From CAVSMC01 sp963798655 (GTDB lineage Bacteria; Pseudomonadota; Gammaproteobacteria; Burkholderiales; Casimicrobiaceae), in contig CAWCUH010000016.1 in the NCBI GenBank assembly GCA_963798655.1, forward strand, positions 496,001-560,000: DNA of 64,000 nt. Reading direction: 5' to 3'. Each line of letters begins with the position of its first letter. Positions within the stretch are counted from its first letter, which is position 1. Positions 40,609-50,393 of the stretch are shown here, one piece after another. The notes under the pieces are model-generated. The model did not search any database. It saw only the letters and a program-made list of their open reading frames with translations, and was not told where the DNA came from. A program made the translations under genes and the position numbers.

Positions 40609-43338
40609 TCACGCGCCGCGGCCGCTCGTGTCGGCGCAGCCGAAGATCGTCGTCCACAACGCGCGCACCGCCGCGCGATTGCCGGCGTGCGCGGCCGGGT
40701 CCACGCGCGCATGGCGCGCGTCGGTGAGCCGGATCTGGTGCTGCAGCTTGCGATAGTCGCGGTATGCGTCGGCGGCGGCCGTTGCGATCGCGGCCGGCAC
40801 GAGATCGAGCTCGGCGGCGATCGCGAGCAGCGCGATGTTGCCGAGGTTGCGCGTGAGCCGCGGATGCCGGTGCGCGTGCGCGAGCACGACGTACTGCACG
40901 GCGAACTCGACATCGACCATGCCGCCCGCGTCGTGCTTCAGGTCGAATTGCCCGCTTTTGTTCGGATGGCCGGCGTGCATCCGTCCGCGCATCTCGATCA
41001 CATCCGCGGCGAGCTTCGCGGGCTCGCGCGCGATGCGCAGGATCGCATCGCGCTCGGCCTCGAACGACGCGCCGAGTGCCTGGTCGCCGGCGACGAAGCG
41101 CGCGCGCGTGAGCGCCTGATGCTCCCATGTCCACGCGTTTTCGCGCTGATAGCGGCAGAACGACGCGAGCGAGCTCACGAGAAGACCCGATGCGCCGTCC
41201 GGGCGCAGCCGCAAGTCGGTGTCGTAGAGCGTTCCGGCCGACGTCGTGCTCGAGAGCCACGTGACGAGCCGCTGGGCGAGCCTGCCGTAGCGCACCGCCT
41301 GCTCGTCGTCCGCGGCGTCGTACAGGAACACGAGATCGAGGTCCGACGCGTAGCCGAGCTCCTTGCCGCCGAGCTTGCCGTAGCCGACGATCGCAAAGCG
41401 CGGCGGCGCCGAACCCGGCTGCATCTGCGCCCACACGGCGACGAGCGTCGCTTCGAGCACCGCGTCCGCAAGCGCCGACAGATGATCGGCGAGCCGCTCG
41501 ACCGAGAGCAGCCCGGCGATGTCCTGCGCAAGCAGCCGGAACAGATGTGCGTGCTGGAAATGGCGCAGCGCGTCCATCTGCCGCTCGCCATCGTCGCTGT
41601 GCTCGGCGACGAGGCGGGCGAGCTCGTGGCGCCACGCGTTCCAGTCGGGCTCGGTCAGCAGCACGCGCGCGTCGAGCAGCTCGTCGAGCAGGATCGGGTG
41701 ACGGCCGAGATACGCGGCGGCCCACGCCGACGCGCCCATCAGGTGCGCGAGCCGCGGCAGCAGCGGCGGATGCTCGACGACGAGCGCGAGATACGCGCTT
41801 CGGCTTGCGACCGTCTCGATCAGCGCGAGCAGCCGCAGAAGCACCGTCTGCGCATCGGCACCGGGCACGGCTTCGTTCGCGGCGGTGAGCAGCAGCTCCG
41901 GGATCAGCGCATCGACGCGTTGCTGCGACAGCGCCGGCAGCTGGAGGTAGCGCCGGCTCGTGCGGAACTGCGACAGCGTCTGCGCGAGCGACTTGGCGTC
42001 GGCGAATCCGCCAGCGGCGAGCGACGACTCGGCGACGTCCGGGGTGACATCGCCACGCCACACGGCGGCGAAGCGCCGGCGCGCGGCCGAGATTTCATCG
42101 GCGGGCGCACCGCCGGCGTGCTCGGGCGCTCCGAGCACGGCGTTGAAGTGCGTGGCCACCGCGTCGCGATGGCGTGCGAGCTCGCGCTCGAATGTCGCCG
42201 CGTCGGCGAAACCCATCGCGGCGGCGAGCGCGGCGCGCTCTTCTCCGTCGGACGGCAGCGACTGCGTCTGCGCGTCGTCGCGATATTGCAGCCGATGCTC
42301 GACGTCGCGCAGGAATCGGTAGGCGCGCGCGAGCTCGCTCACCGCGGTGTCGGGCAACAGGCCGCGCGCACCGATCGCTTCGAGCGCGTCGAGCGTCGCG
42401 CGCGTTCGCAGCGCCGGCTCGCGACCGCCGCGCACGATCTGGATCGCCTGCGCGACGAACTCGATCTCGCGAATGCCGCCTTCGCCGAGCTTCACGTCGC
42501 TCGCATGGTCGCGTCGTCGGCCCTGCTCGCGGATCTGCCGGTGCACGTCGCGCAAGCCCTCGTAGACGTCGTAGTCGAGGTACTTGCGGTAGACGAACGG
42601 CCTCACCAGCGCGTCGAGCTCGGCGTGACGCGTGCCGGTCAGCGGGCGCGCCTTGAGCCACGCGTAGCGTTCCCACGCGCGGCCCTGCGTGATCAGGTAC
42701 TGCTCGAGCGCCGAATAGGGCGCCGTCAACGGCCCGGAGTCCCCGTACGGTCGCAGTCGCATGTCGACGCGAAACACGAAGCCGTCGGCCGTCACCGCGC
42801 CGAGCGTGCCGATCACGCGGCGTCCCAGACGATCGAAGAACTCGCGATGCGACAGCGGTCGCGTGCCGCGCGTTTCGCCCTCCTCAGGATACGCATAGAC
42901 GAGGTCGACGTCGGACGACACGTTCAACTCGGCGCCGCCGAGCTTGCCCATGCCGATGACCACCAGCGCGAGCGCGTCGCCGTTGATGCCGATCGGCTCG
43001 CCGTGCAGCTGCGCGAGCGTGCGCTGATGCACGGCAACCGCGGCGTCGAGGGCGATCTCGGCGAGGCGCGTCATGCCGCCGACGACTTCGGCGAGATCGG
43101 CGCGGCGCGTGAGATCGCGCGCGATCGTTCGCAGCATCGCACGGCGGCGCAGCGTGCGCAGCGCGCGGTTGAGCGCGTCCACGTCGCCGCTTGCGACGAC
43201 CGGCTGCAGCGCGGCGCTTTCGGCGTCCCATTCGATCGGTGCGTCGATCGAGGCATCGAGCTCGTCGCGCTCGTGCGGACGGGCAGCGAGTGCCGCGCTG
43301 GCATAGCGGCTGAACGCGAGGGCGGCGGGAAGGTCCAT
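40609..43338 (-). CDS. glnE: Bifunctional glutamine synthetase adenylyltransferase/adenylyl-removing enzyme
   Basis: GlnE adds AMP to, and removes it from, a tyrosine of glutamine synthetase in response to PII and glutamine. The 909-residue protein has two nucleotidyltransferase domains. The de-adenylylation half carries IGMGKLGGAELNVSSDVDL (about residues 128-146) and the adenylylation half IVGYGKLGGKELGYASDLDL (about 645-664), each with a helical domain after it. The metal-binding Asp pairs are intact in both. PII, its regulator, is encoded in the same window. The ATG lies 33 bases from the divergent yhdP start, so both promoters must sit within or upstream of each other. Confidence 0.96.
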   Translation of the reverse strand: MDLPAALAFSRYASAALAARPHERDELDASIDAPIEWDAESAALQPVVASGDVDALNRALRTLRRRAMLRTIARDLTRRADLAEVVGGMTRLAEIALDAAVAVHQRTLAQLHGEPIGINGDALALVVIGMGKLGGAELNVSSDVDLVYAYPEEGETRGTRPLSHREFFDRLGRRVIGTLGAVTADGFVFRVDMRLRPYGDSGPLTAPYSALEQYLITQGRAWERYAWLKARPLTGTRHAELDALVRPFVYRKYLDYDVYEGLRDVHRQIREQGRRRDHASDVKLGEGGIREIEFVAQAIQIVRGGREPALRTRATLDALEAIGARGLLPDTAVSELARAYRFLRDVEHRLQYRDDAQTQSLPSDGEERAALAAAMGFADAATFERELARHRDAVATHFNAVLGAPEHAGGAPADEISAARRRFAAVWRGDVTPDVAESSLAAGGFADAKSLAQTLSQFRTSRRYLQLPALSQQRVDALIPELLLTAANEAVPGADAQTVLLRLLALIETVASRSAYLALVVEHPPLLPRLAHLMGASAWAAAYLGRHPILLDELLDARVLLTEPDWNAWRHELARLVAEHSDDGERQMDALRHFQHAHLFRLLAQDIAGLLSVERLADHLSALADAVLEATLVAVWAQMQPGSAPPRFAIVGYGKLGGKELGYASDLDLVFLYDAADDEQAVRYGRLAQRLVTWLSSTTSAGTLYDTDLRLRPDGASGLLVSSLASFCRYQRENAWTWEHQALTRARFVAGDQALGASFEAERDAILRIAREPAKLAADVIEMRGRMHAGHPNKSGQFDLKHDAGGMVDVEFAVQYVVLAHAHRHPRLTRNLGNIALLAIAAELDLVPAAIATAAADAYRDYRKLQHQIRLTDARHARVDPAAHAGNRAAVRALWTTIFGCADTSGRGA

Positions 43339-43371
43339 CGGAGCTACAATCGGCGACAACAACCCGCCATT

Positions 43372-46300
43372 ATGCCTGCCGCGCGTGATCCCTCCGGTGC
43401 CGTCGCGAGGCCGCTCGTCGTTCGAGCGGCGCGCGCCGCCGCGATGCTCGTCGTCGGCGCGTTCGCCGCATTCGCGCTGCTGCTGGTCACCGTGCGCTTC
43501 GTCGTCTTTCCGCAGGTCGGCGCGTATCGCGACGTGCTGACGGCGCAGTTGTCGCGCGAGCTCGGCCAGCCCGTCGAGCTGCGCGGGCTCACCACCGGAT
43601 GGGACGGCTGGAATCCGAAACTCGTGCTGCACGATTTTCGCGTGCTCGACCGGATGCGCGCGAACGCGGCGCCGCTGCTCGAGCTGCCGGAGGTCGAGCT
43701 CACGGTTGCGTGGACGTCGCTGCCGCTGCTCGAGCTGCGCCTGAAGGATCTCGCGATCGACCGTCCACGGCTCGCCGTTCGGCGCGACCGCTCCGGCATG
43801 CTGCACGTCGCCGGGCTCGAGCTCGATCCGTCGCAGCCTACCGACGACACGCGCTTCACCGACTGGCTGCTGCGCCAGCCGAGCATCGAGGTGCGCGATG
43901 CGCTGCTCACGTGGAACGACGACCTGCGCAACGCGCCGCAACTCGTGCTCGACCGTGTGCAGCTGCGGCTCGAAAGCCGCTTCGGCCATCATCGGATCGG
44001 GCTCACCGGAACGCCGCCCGCGGAGATCTCGGCGCCGATCGACCTGCGCGGCGAATGGAGCGGCCAGTCGCTCGCGCAGTGGCAGAAAATGGACGGGCGC
44101 TTCTACGCGCGGCTCGACTATGCCGATCTCGCGGCCTGGCGCGAGTGGTTGCCGTTTCCGCTCGACATCGCGAGCGGCAAGGGCGCGGTGCGGATGTGGC
44201 TCGAGTTCGCCGGCGGCGAGCCGCGCGATGTCGTCGCCGATCTCGCGCTCGCCGAAGTGCGGGCGACGCTGCGCCAGGGGCTTCCGGAGCTCACGCTCAC
44301 GCGGCTCGTCGGACGCGTCGACTGGAAAGCGACCGACGGCAAGCGCGAGCTGCGACTGCGGCAGGTCGCGTTCGGCACGGCAAGCGGCGAGAAGATGGAG
44401 GCGACCGACGCGACGCTGACGCTGCGCGACGCCGACGGTGCGCAGCCTTCGAGCGGGCGCGTCGACTTCGATCGGCTCGATCTCGCACCGCTGCGCGATC
44501 TCGCCGCGCATCTGCCGCTGCCCGAGCGCTTGCGCGTCGATCTCGCGCGCTTCTCGCCGCGCGGCAAGCTCACGAAGGGTCATGCGCAATGGCAGGGCGC
44601 GATCGACGCGCCGAGCGCGTTCGACGTCGGCGCCGACTTCAGCAACTTCGGCGTCGTCGCGCAGGACGCGCTGCCCGGCATGCGCGACCTCGACGGCCGG
44701 CTGACGGCGACGCAGACCGGCGGCGAGTTGAAGCTCGCCGGGCGCGCAACCGCGCTCGAGTTGCCGCATGTATTCGCCGATCCGATCGCGCTCGACAGCT
44801 TCGCCGCCGACGTCAGCTGGCAGCGCAAGGGCGAGCAGACGATCGTGCGACTCGAGCGCGTCGAATTCGCGAACGCCGACGCGGCCGGCACGGCTGCCGG
44901 CACTTGGCACTCGCTTGCGCAAGGTCCGGGCGAGATCGACCTCAACGCGCAGCTCTCCCGCGCCGACGCGCGCAGCGTGCACCGATACCTGCCCCTCGGC
45001 GCGAGCGCGCGAGCGCGCGCGTGGCTTGCCCGTGCGCTCGTCGACGGCAGCGCCACCGACATGAAGCTGCGTCTCACCGGCAATCTGGCGCAATTCCCGT
45101 TTGCCGACGGCAGGGGCGGCCGGTTCCTGCTCACCGGCAAAGCGGCCGCGGTAACGCTCGACTTCGCCGAAAGCTGGCCGGCGCTCGGCGCGATCGACGC
45201 CGACTTCAAGGTCGAAGGAGTCCGCGTGGCCGTCGATGCGGCCCGCGGCGGCATCTACGGCGTGCAGATCGAACGCACGCATGCCGAGATCCCCGACGTG
45301 AGAAACCCGCACCGCGTGCTTCGCATCGATGGCGTGGCGAGCGGGCCGACGGCCGACTTCCTGCGCTACGTCGAGGCGAGCCCCGTCGGTGGATGGATCA
45401 ACCACGCGACGGCGAACGCCGCGGCGGCCGGCAACGGCTCGCTCGCGCTCAAGGTCGATCTCCCGCTCGCGTTCGACACGCCGGCCAGGATCGACGGCGA
45501 ATACACGTTCAGCGCGAACCAGGTTCGGCTCGCCGCCATGCCCACGCTCGACAACGTGACGGGCAAGCTCGCGTTCAGCGAGGCGGACGTGCGCGCACGC
45601 GACATCGCGGCCGAGGCGCTCGGAGGTCCCGTTCGCTTGAGCTTGAGCGCGAGCGCCGGCGGTGCTGAGCGTCTGGTGCACGTCAGCGCGAGCGGCAACG
45701 CCAGCGTCGCCATGGTGAAGCGCGCGTTCGCGCTGCCTGCGGCGGAACGCATGTCGGGCAGCGCGGACTGGACGCTCGCGCTCGACCTGCGCGACGGTGG
45801 CGCGACATGGGTGGTCGAAAGCCCGCTCAAGGGCGCGCAGATCGATCTTCCTTCCCCGCTCGGCAAGCCGTCGGCCGATTCGGTTGCGCTGCGTGTCGAG
45901 CGAAAGCTCGATCCGCGCAAGCCGGGCGAGGACACGCTCGCGATCGTCTACGGCACGATCGCGCAGCTCGCCGTGCATCGACGGCTCTCCGGCGAGCATG
46001 TCGTTGTCGATCGCGCGCAGGCGCTCGTCGGCCGCGGCGCCGAGCGCGCCGAGCCGCTTCGCGCCGATCGCAACGGTCTATGGATAAGCGCCGACGTTGC
46101 GTCGCTTAGCATCGACGACTGGCTCGCGCTCGCGCGCGAGCGGAATGCGCCGACAAGCGCCGGTTCGCCCGACAACGGCAGCATGCCGTCGCTCGCGGGC
46201 ATCGATCTCGATGTCGGCGCCCTCGACGCGATGGGACGGCGACTCGCCGACATGAAGGTCGCCGGGCGACCGGCCGGCGCCGATTGGAAGCTCGACCTGC

Positions 46301-47313
46301 GCGGTCGCGACGTCAGCGGCACGGCGACGTGGTCGGCGCCCGCGCCCGATGCACCGAACGGCCGCGTCGTCGCACGGCTCGCGCGGCTCGCCGTGCCGCC
46401 GGCGGCCGACGCGCCGGCATCGGCGGCCGACGCGCAGGCCGAGGCAAACACCGCGCGCTGGCCGGCGATCGACATCGTCGCCGAGTCGTTCGCATCGCGC
46501 GGCGGCCATGAGATCGGCCGGCTCGAGCTCACCGCGCAGCCGCGCGCGGGCGAGTGGCGCATCGACAAGCTCGCGCTGATCAACGACGCCGGTCGCATCG
46601 ACGCGACCGGCGCGTGGCGCGCCGGCGGACGCGATGAGCAGACGAAGCTCGACGTCGCCGTCGACGTGAAGGAGGCGGGCGCTTTCCTCTCGCGCTTCGG
46701 CTATCCCGACGCGCTGCGCAATGCGCCGACGAAGATCGACGGCCAGCTCGCGTGGGCAGGGCCGCCGCATGCGTTCGACTACCCGACGCTCGCCGGCTCG
46801 TTCACGCTCAAGTCCGGCGCCGGCCGCTTCACCCGCATCGAGCCGGGCCTCGGCAAGCTGCTCGGCGTGCTGTCGCTGCAATCGCTGCCGAGACGCGTAT
46901 CGCTCGACTTCACCGACGTGTTCAGCGAGGGCTTCACGTTCGACTCGATCGACGGCAGCATGCGAATCGACAGCGGCGTGATGTCGACGTCCGGGCTGCG
47001 TCTGTCCGGGCCGTCGGCGCGCGTGACGATCGCCGGCGACACCGACCTCGCGCACGAGACACAGCACTTGCTGGTGCGCGTGCAGCCGGCGCTGTCGGGC
47101 GGCGTGTCGGCCGGCGCGGCGCTGCTCTTCTTCGCGAACCCGGTCGTCGGTGCGGCGGTCGGCGCCGGATCGTTGCTCGCGCAAAAGATCATGAAGGACC
47201 CGATCGAGCAGATGTTCAGCTATGACTACACGGTCACCGGCAGCTGGTCCGACCCGGTGGTCACGCGCGGCAAGGTCGCGACCGCGCAGGCGAAGGAAGC
47301 GGCTCAGCGATGA
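43372..47313 (+). CDS. yhdP: YhdP-family AsmA-like envelope protein
   Basis: This 1,313-residue protein is anchored by one N-terminal transmembrane helix (about residues 19-42, AAAMLVVGAFAAFALLLVTV) with the rest in the periplasm. The DUF3971 and AsmA-like C-terminal segments are evident, for example RVSLDFTDVFSEGFTFDSIDG and FFANPVVGAAVGAGSLLAQKI near the end. In E. coli, YhdP, TamB and YdbH are bridge-like proteins that carry phospholipids to the outer membrane. The repeating amphipathic beta pattern fits such a groove. Its stop overlaps the nitrilase start by four bases (ATGA). Confidence 0.93.
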   Translation: MPAARDPSGAVARPLVVRAARAAAMLVVGAFAAFALLLVTVRFVVFPQVGAYRDVLTAQLSRELGQPVELRGLTTGWDGWNPKLVLHDFRVLDRMRANAAPLLELPEVELTVAWTSLPLLELRLKDLAIDRPRLAVRRDRSGMLHVAGLELDPSQPTDDTRFTDWLLRQPSIEVRDALLTWNDDLRNAPQLVLDRVQLRLESRFGHHRIGLTGTPPAEISAPIDLRGEWSGQSLAQWQKMDGRFYARLDYADLAAWREWLPFPLDIASGKGAVRMWLEFAGGEPRDVVADLALAEVRATLRQGLPELTLTRLVGRVDWKATDGKRELRLRQVAFGTASGEKMEATDATLTLRDADGAQPSSGRVDFDRLDLAPLRDLAAHLPLPERLRVDLARFSPRGKLTKGHAQWQGAIDAPSAFDVGADFSNFGVVAQDALPGMRDLDGRLTATQTGGELKLAGRATALELPHVFADPIALDSFAADVSWQRKGEQTIVRLERVEFANADAAGTAAGTWHSLAQGPGEIDLNAQLSRADARSVHRYLPLGASARARAWLARALVDGSATDMKLRLTGNLAQFPFADGRGGRFLLTGKAAAVTLDFAESWPALGAIDADFKVEGVRVAVDAARGGIYGVQIERTHAEIPDVRNPHRVLRIDGVASGPTADFLRYVEASPVGGWINHATANAAAAGNGSLALKVDLPLAFDTPARIDGEYTFSANQVRLAAMPTLDNVTGKLAFSEADVRARDIAAEALGGPVRLSLSASAGGAERLVHVSASGNASVAMVKRAFALPAAERMSGSADWTLALDLRDGGATWVVESPLKGAQIDLPSPLGKPSADSVALRVERKLDPRKPGEDTLAIVYGTIAQLAVHRRLSGEHVVVDRAQALVGRGAERAEPLRADRNGLWISADVASLSIDDWLALARERNAPTSAGSPDNGSMPSLAGIDLDVGALDAMGRRLADMKVAGRPAGADWKLDLRGRDVSGTATWSAPAPDAPNGRVVARLARLAVPPAADAPASAADAQAEANTARWPAIDIVAESFASRGGHEIGRLELTAQPRAGEWRIDKLALINDAGRIDATGAWRAGGRDEQTKLDVAVDVKEAGAFLSRFGYPDALRNAPTKIDGQLAWAGPPHAFDYPTLAGSFTLKSGAGRFTRIEPGLGKLLGVLSLQSLPRRVSLDFTDVFSEGFTFDSIDGSMRIDSGVMSTSGLRLSGPSARVTIAGDTDLAHETQHLLVRVQPALSGGVSAGAALLFFANPVVGAAVGAGSLLAQKIMKDPIEQMFSYDYTVTGSWSDPVVTRGKVATAQAKEAAQR

Positions 47314-48125
47314 GCGCGCGGCGGAAGTTGCGCGTCGCCGCCGTGCAGATGCTGTCGGGCGGCGACGTCGCCGCAAACCTCGCGCAGGCCGAGCCGCTGA
47401 TCGCGCAGGCCGCCGGCGATGGTGCGGAGCTGGTCGTGCTGCCCGAGTATTTCGGCATCCTCGGCGCACGGGCAGGCGACAAGCTCGCGGTGCGCGAGAT
47501 CGACGGTGACGGTCGGCAACAGGCGTTTCTCGCGCGCCTCGCGCGTGCGCATCGGATCCATCTGGTCGGAGGCAGCGTGCCGCTCGCAACCGCCGACCCG
47601 ACGCGCGTGCGCAGCGCGCTCCTCGTCTACGGGCCGCAGGGCGAGCGCGTCGCTCGCTACGACAAGATCCATCTGTTCGCGTTCGATCAGGGCGACGAGA
47701 GCTACGACGAGCGGCGCACGATCGAGCCGGGCTCGGAGCCCGTTGCCTTCGAGATGCCGTGCGGCACCGTTGCCGCGTCGATCTGCTACGACCTTCGCTT
47801 TCCCGAGCTGTACCGGCGCTTTCGCGACCTCGCGCTGATCATCGCGCCTTCGGCATTCACGGCGACCACCGGCGCCGCCCATTGGCACCTGCTGCTGCGC
47901 ACGCGCGCCGTCGAAAACCAGTGCTATCTGCTTGCGGCCGCGCAGGGCGGCACGCATCCGAACGGCCGGCGCACGTTCGGCCACTCGGCGCTCGTCGACC
48001 CGTGGGGCGACGTCGTCGCCGAGCGTGGCGACGACGGGCCCGGCGTCGTCGTCGCCGACGTCGATCCGCAGCGCGTCGCGCAAGTCCGAAGCGAGCTTCC
48101 CGCGCTCGCGCATCGCGTGCTCTAA
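47310..48125 (+). CDS. Nitrilase-superfamily amidase (Nit/YafV-like, deaminated glutathione amidase type)
   Basis: This 271-residue carbon-nitrogen hydrolase has the triad Glu46 (VVLPEYFGI), Lys119 (RYDKIHLFAFD) and Cys159 (ASICYDLRFPELYR). The CYDLRFPELYR motif is that of the Nit1 group, which hydrolyses deaminated glutathione as metabolite repair. Gene order after yhdP is conserved in betaproteobacteria, where tldD usually follows. Here tldD has been separated and lies 10 kb upstream, and a dioxygenase-like gene follows instead. Confidence 0.92.
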   Translation: MSARRKLRVAAVQMLSGGDVAANLAQAEPLIAQAAGDGAELVVLPEYFGILGARAGDKLAVREIDGDGRQQAFLARLARAHRIHLVGGSVPLATADPTRVRSALLVYGPQGERVARYDKIHLFAFDQGDESYDERRTIEPGSEPVAFEMPCGTVAASICYDLRFPELYRRFRDLALIIAPSAFTATTGAAHWHLLLRTRAVENQCYLLAAAQGGTHPNGRRTFGHSALVDPWGDVVAERGDDGPGVVVADVDPQRVAQVRSELPALAHRVL

Positions 48126-48181
48126 TTCATGGCGGGCGGCGTTGTGCGCCGTTATCGTATCGGTTCGACGGAGGAGAGCTC

Positions 48182-49126
48182 ATGAGCGAGAACTCGCAGC
48201 CGCGGGGGCGGGCAGCCGACATCGGCGTGCATTCGCTCGATCATTTCATTCTCGACGTGCCGGACGTCGGTGCCGCGCGCGCGTTCTACGCCGGCTTCGG
48301 ACTCGACGTGCGCGACGACGGCGACGCGATCTCGCTCCACGCGCACGACAATCCGCATCGCTGGGCGCGCATCCGCCGCGGGCCGCGCAAGCGCCTGCAT
48401 GCGCTCAACTTCGGCGCGTACGCCCCGGACATGCCGCGCTTCGCCGAGCGGCTGCGCGCGCTCGGCGTCGAGCGCATCGATGCGCCGGCCGAGACGAATC
48501 GCGAGGCGCTGTGGTTGCGCGATCACGACGGTCGCGCGGTGTCGATCGCCGTCGCGCCGAAATGCTCGCCGGACGCGAAGACCCGCACGACGTTCGAGTC
48601 ATGCACGGAGGGCCGGCGCGGCGCGTGCAATCGCACCGGTGCGCCGGCGGTGCGGCCGCGGCGGCTGTCGCATGTGCTGATGTTCACGCCGGACGTCGAG
48701 AGCGCGATCGCGTTCTACCGCGACGTGCTCGGCCTGCGGCTGTCCGACCGCTCGGGCGACGGCATCGCATTCATGCACGGCGTGCATGGCAGCGACCACC
48801 ACATGATCGCATTCGCGAAATCGAGCGCGCCGGGCTATCACCATTCGAGCTGGGACGTGCCGTCGATCGAGGAAGTCGGGCTCGGCGGCATGCAGATGGC
48901 CGACCGCGGATTTCGTCATGGATGGGGTCCGGGCCGGCACGTGCTCGGCTCGAACTACTTCTGGTACGTGCAGGATCCGTGGGGCAGCTTCGCCGAGTTC
49001 TCGGCGGACATCGACTACGTGCCGCACGGCGCGACGTGGGAAGCGGGCGACCACCCGCCCGAGGACGCGTTCTATCTGTGGGGACCGGAGCCGCCGTCCG
49101 ATTTCGTCACCAATCACGAAGCATGA
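48182..49126 (+). CDS. VOC-family protein, type I extradiol dioxygenase-like
   Basis: The 314-residue protein has two vicinal-oxygen-chelate modules, residues 15-126 and 160-280. The C-terminal module keeps the 2-His-1-Glu iron triad of type I extradiol ring-cleaving dioxygenases: His164 (LSHVLMFTPDV), His220 or His221 (GYHHSSWDV) and Glu272 (FAEFSADIDY). The N-terminal module lacks it, as expected. The substrate is probably a catechol-type aromatic, unproven. GGAGGAGAG precedes the ATG. It lies 55 bases before the second Liv-type importer and is probably cotranscribed, suggesting uptake of an aromatic acid. Confidence 0.85.
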   Translation: MSENSQPRGRAADIGVHSLDHFILDVPDVGAARAFYAGFGLDVRDDGDAISLHAHDNPHRWARIRRGPRKRLHALNFGAYAPDMPRFAERLRALGVERIDAPAETNREALWLRDHDGRAVSIAVAPKCSPDAKTRTTFESCTEGRRGACNRTGAPAVRPRRLSHVLMFTPDVESAIAFYRDVLGLRLSDRSGDGIAFMHGVHGSDHHMIAFAKSSAPGYHHSSWDVPSIEEVGLGGMQMADRGFRHGWGPGRHVLGSNYFWYVQDPWGSFAEFSADIDYVPHGATWEAGDHPPEDAFYLWGPEPPSDFVTNHEA

Positions 49127-49181
49127 CCGCTCGATCGCGCCGAGCGCGCGACGGGGTTTGCGCCAACGGGGGAGAGCATCG

Positions 49182-50381
49182 ATGAGATTCACGCACGTCA
49201 TTCGCATCGCCGTCGCGCTGGTCGCGTTGTCGGTCGCCGGCGCGGCGACATCGCAGCCGGCCAAACAGCCGATCCGCATCGGCAGCACGCTCGCGCTGAC
49301 CGGGCCGCTGGCGGCGACCGCGCTCGTGCACAAGATCGTCGGCGAGTACTACGTCGACGATTTGAACCGCCGCGGCGGGCTGCTCGGGCGCCCGGTCGAA
49401 TGGATCGTCAAGGACGACCAGTCGAAACCCGACGTCGCGCGCACGCTCTACGAGCAGCTCGTCACGACCGACAAGGTCGACCTGCTGATGGGCCCGTACG
49501 CGACCGGCGCGATCCTCTCGGCGATGGGCGTCGCGCAGCGCTACAACAAGGTGCTGATCCACCATACGTTCGGCATTCCGTCGCTCGCGAAGTACGACAT
49601 GCAGTTTCCCGCGTGGCACATGGGATCGGAGCCGGGAACGACGGTGCCGGCGACCGTGCTCGACGCGCTTGCCGCATCGGCGAAGCCGCCGAAGACGATC
49701 GCGGTGGTCACGAGCAAGTTTCCGTCGGTGCATTTCATGTCGGTCGGCGCGCGCGACGTCGCGAAGAAGCGCGGCTTGAACGAGGTGCTGTTCCTCGAGT
49801 GGGAGTTCGGCAATCTCGACTTCGGCCCGATCGCCGCGCGCATCAAGGACGCGAAGCCGGACTTCGTCTGGGTCGGCGCGCTCGGCCTCGAGGGGAACCA
49901 GCTGATCGACGCGATGAAGAAGATCGACTACACGCCGCCGATGCAGTTCTACATCTATCCGGCGCCGGGGCCGATGGCGACGTCGGCGGATGCGAAGAAC
50001 GCGCTCTCCGTCACGATCTTCGAGGAGAACCCGCCGTTCACGAGCAACCCGGGGGCCGCCGAGTTCATCAAGGCGTACCACGAGCGCGCGAGCAAGGCCG
50101 GACTGCCGTACACGCTCGTCGAAACGCAGGCCGCTGCGTCGTACACCGCGTGGCAGATGCTCGAAGCGGCTGTGAAGGCGACCAACGGCCTCGACGACAA
50201 GGCGATCGCGCAGTGGCTCAAGACGCATCGCGTCGACACGATCCAGGGCAAGCTGCGCTTCGACGGCCCCAGCAACTACGGCGACGATCTGATGCGCGTG
50301 AAGCAGGTGCAGAACGGCCGCTGGGTCACCGTATGGCCGAAGGAGTACGCGGCGCCCGGCGCGACGCTGCAAGTGCAGTAG
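49182..50381 (+). CDS. ABC transporter substrate-binding protein, Liv/HAAT family (second system)
   Basis: This 399-residue periplasmic binding protein has a signal peptide (MRFTHVIRIAVALVALSVAG, cut near SQPAK) and the family core IRIGSTLALTGPLAATALVHK. Also visible are WIVKDDQSKPDVARTLYEQL, LLMGPYATGAILSAMG and DFVWVGALGLEGNQLIDAMKK. It differs clearly from the first system's binding protein, so the two importers probably take different ligands. The neighbouring dioxygenase gene hints at an aromatic acid. A GGGGGAGAG ribosome-binding site precedes the ATG. Confidence 0.9.
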   Translation: MRFTHVIRIAVALVALSVAGAATSQPAKQPIRIGSTLALTGPLAATALVHKIVGEYYVDDLNRRGGLLGRPVEWIVKDDQSKPDVARTLYEQLVTTDKVDLLMGPYATGAILSAMGVAQRYNKVLIHHTFGIPSLAKYDMQFPAWHMGSEPGTTVPATVLDALAASAKPPKTIAVVTSKFPSVHFMSVGARDVAKKRGLNEVLFLEWEFGNLDFGPIAARIKDAKPDFVWVGALGLEGNQLIDAMKKIDYTPPMQFYIYPAPGPMATSADAKNALSVTIFEENPPFTSNPGAAEFIKAYHERASKAGLPYTLVETQAAASYTAWQMLEAAVKATNGLDDKAIAQWLKTHRVDTIQGKLRFDGPSNYGDDLMRVKQVQNGRWVTVWPKEYAAPGATLQVQ

Positions 50382-50393
50382 CGGCGGCAACGG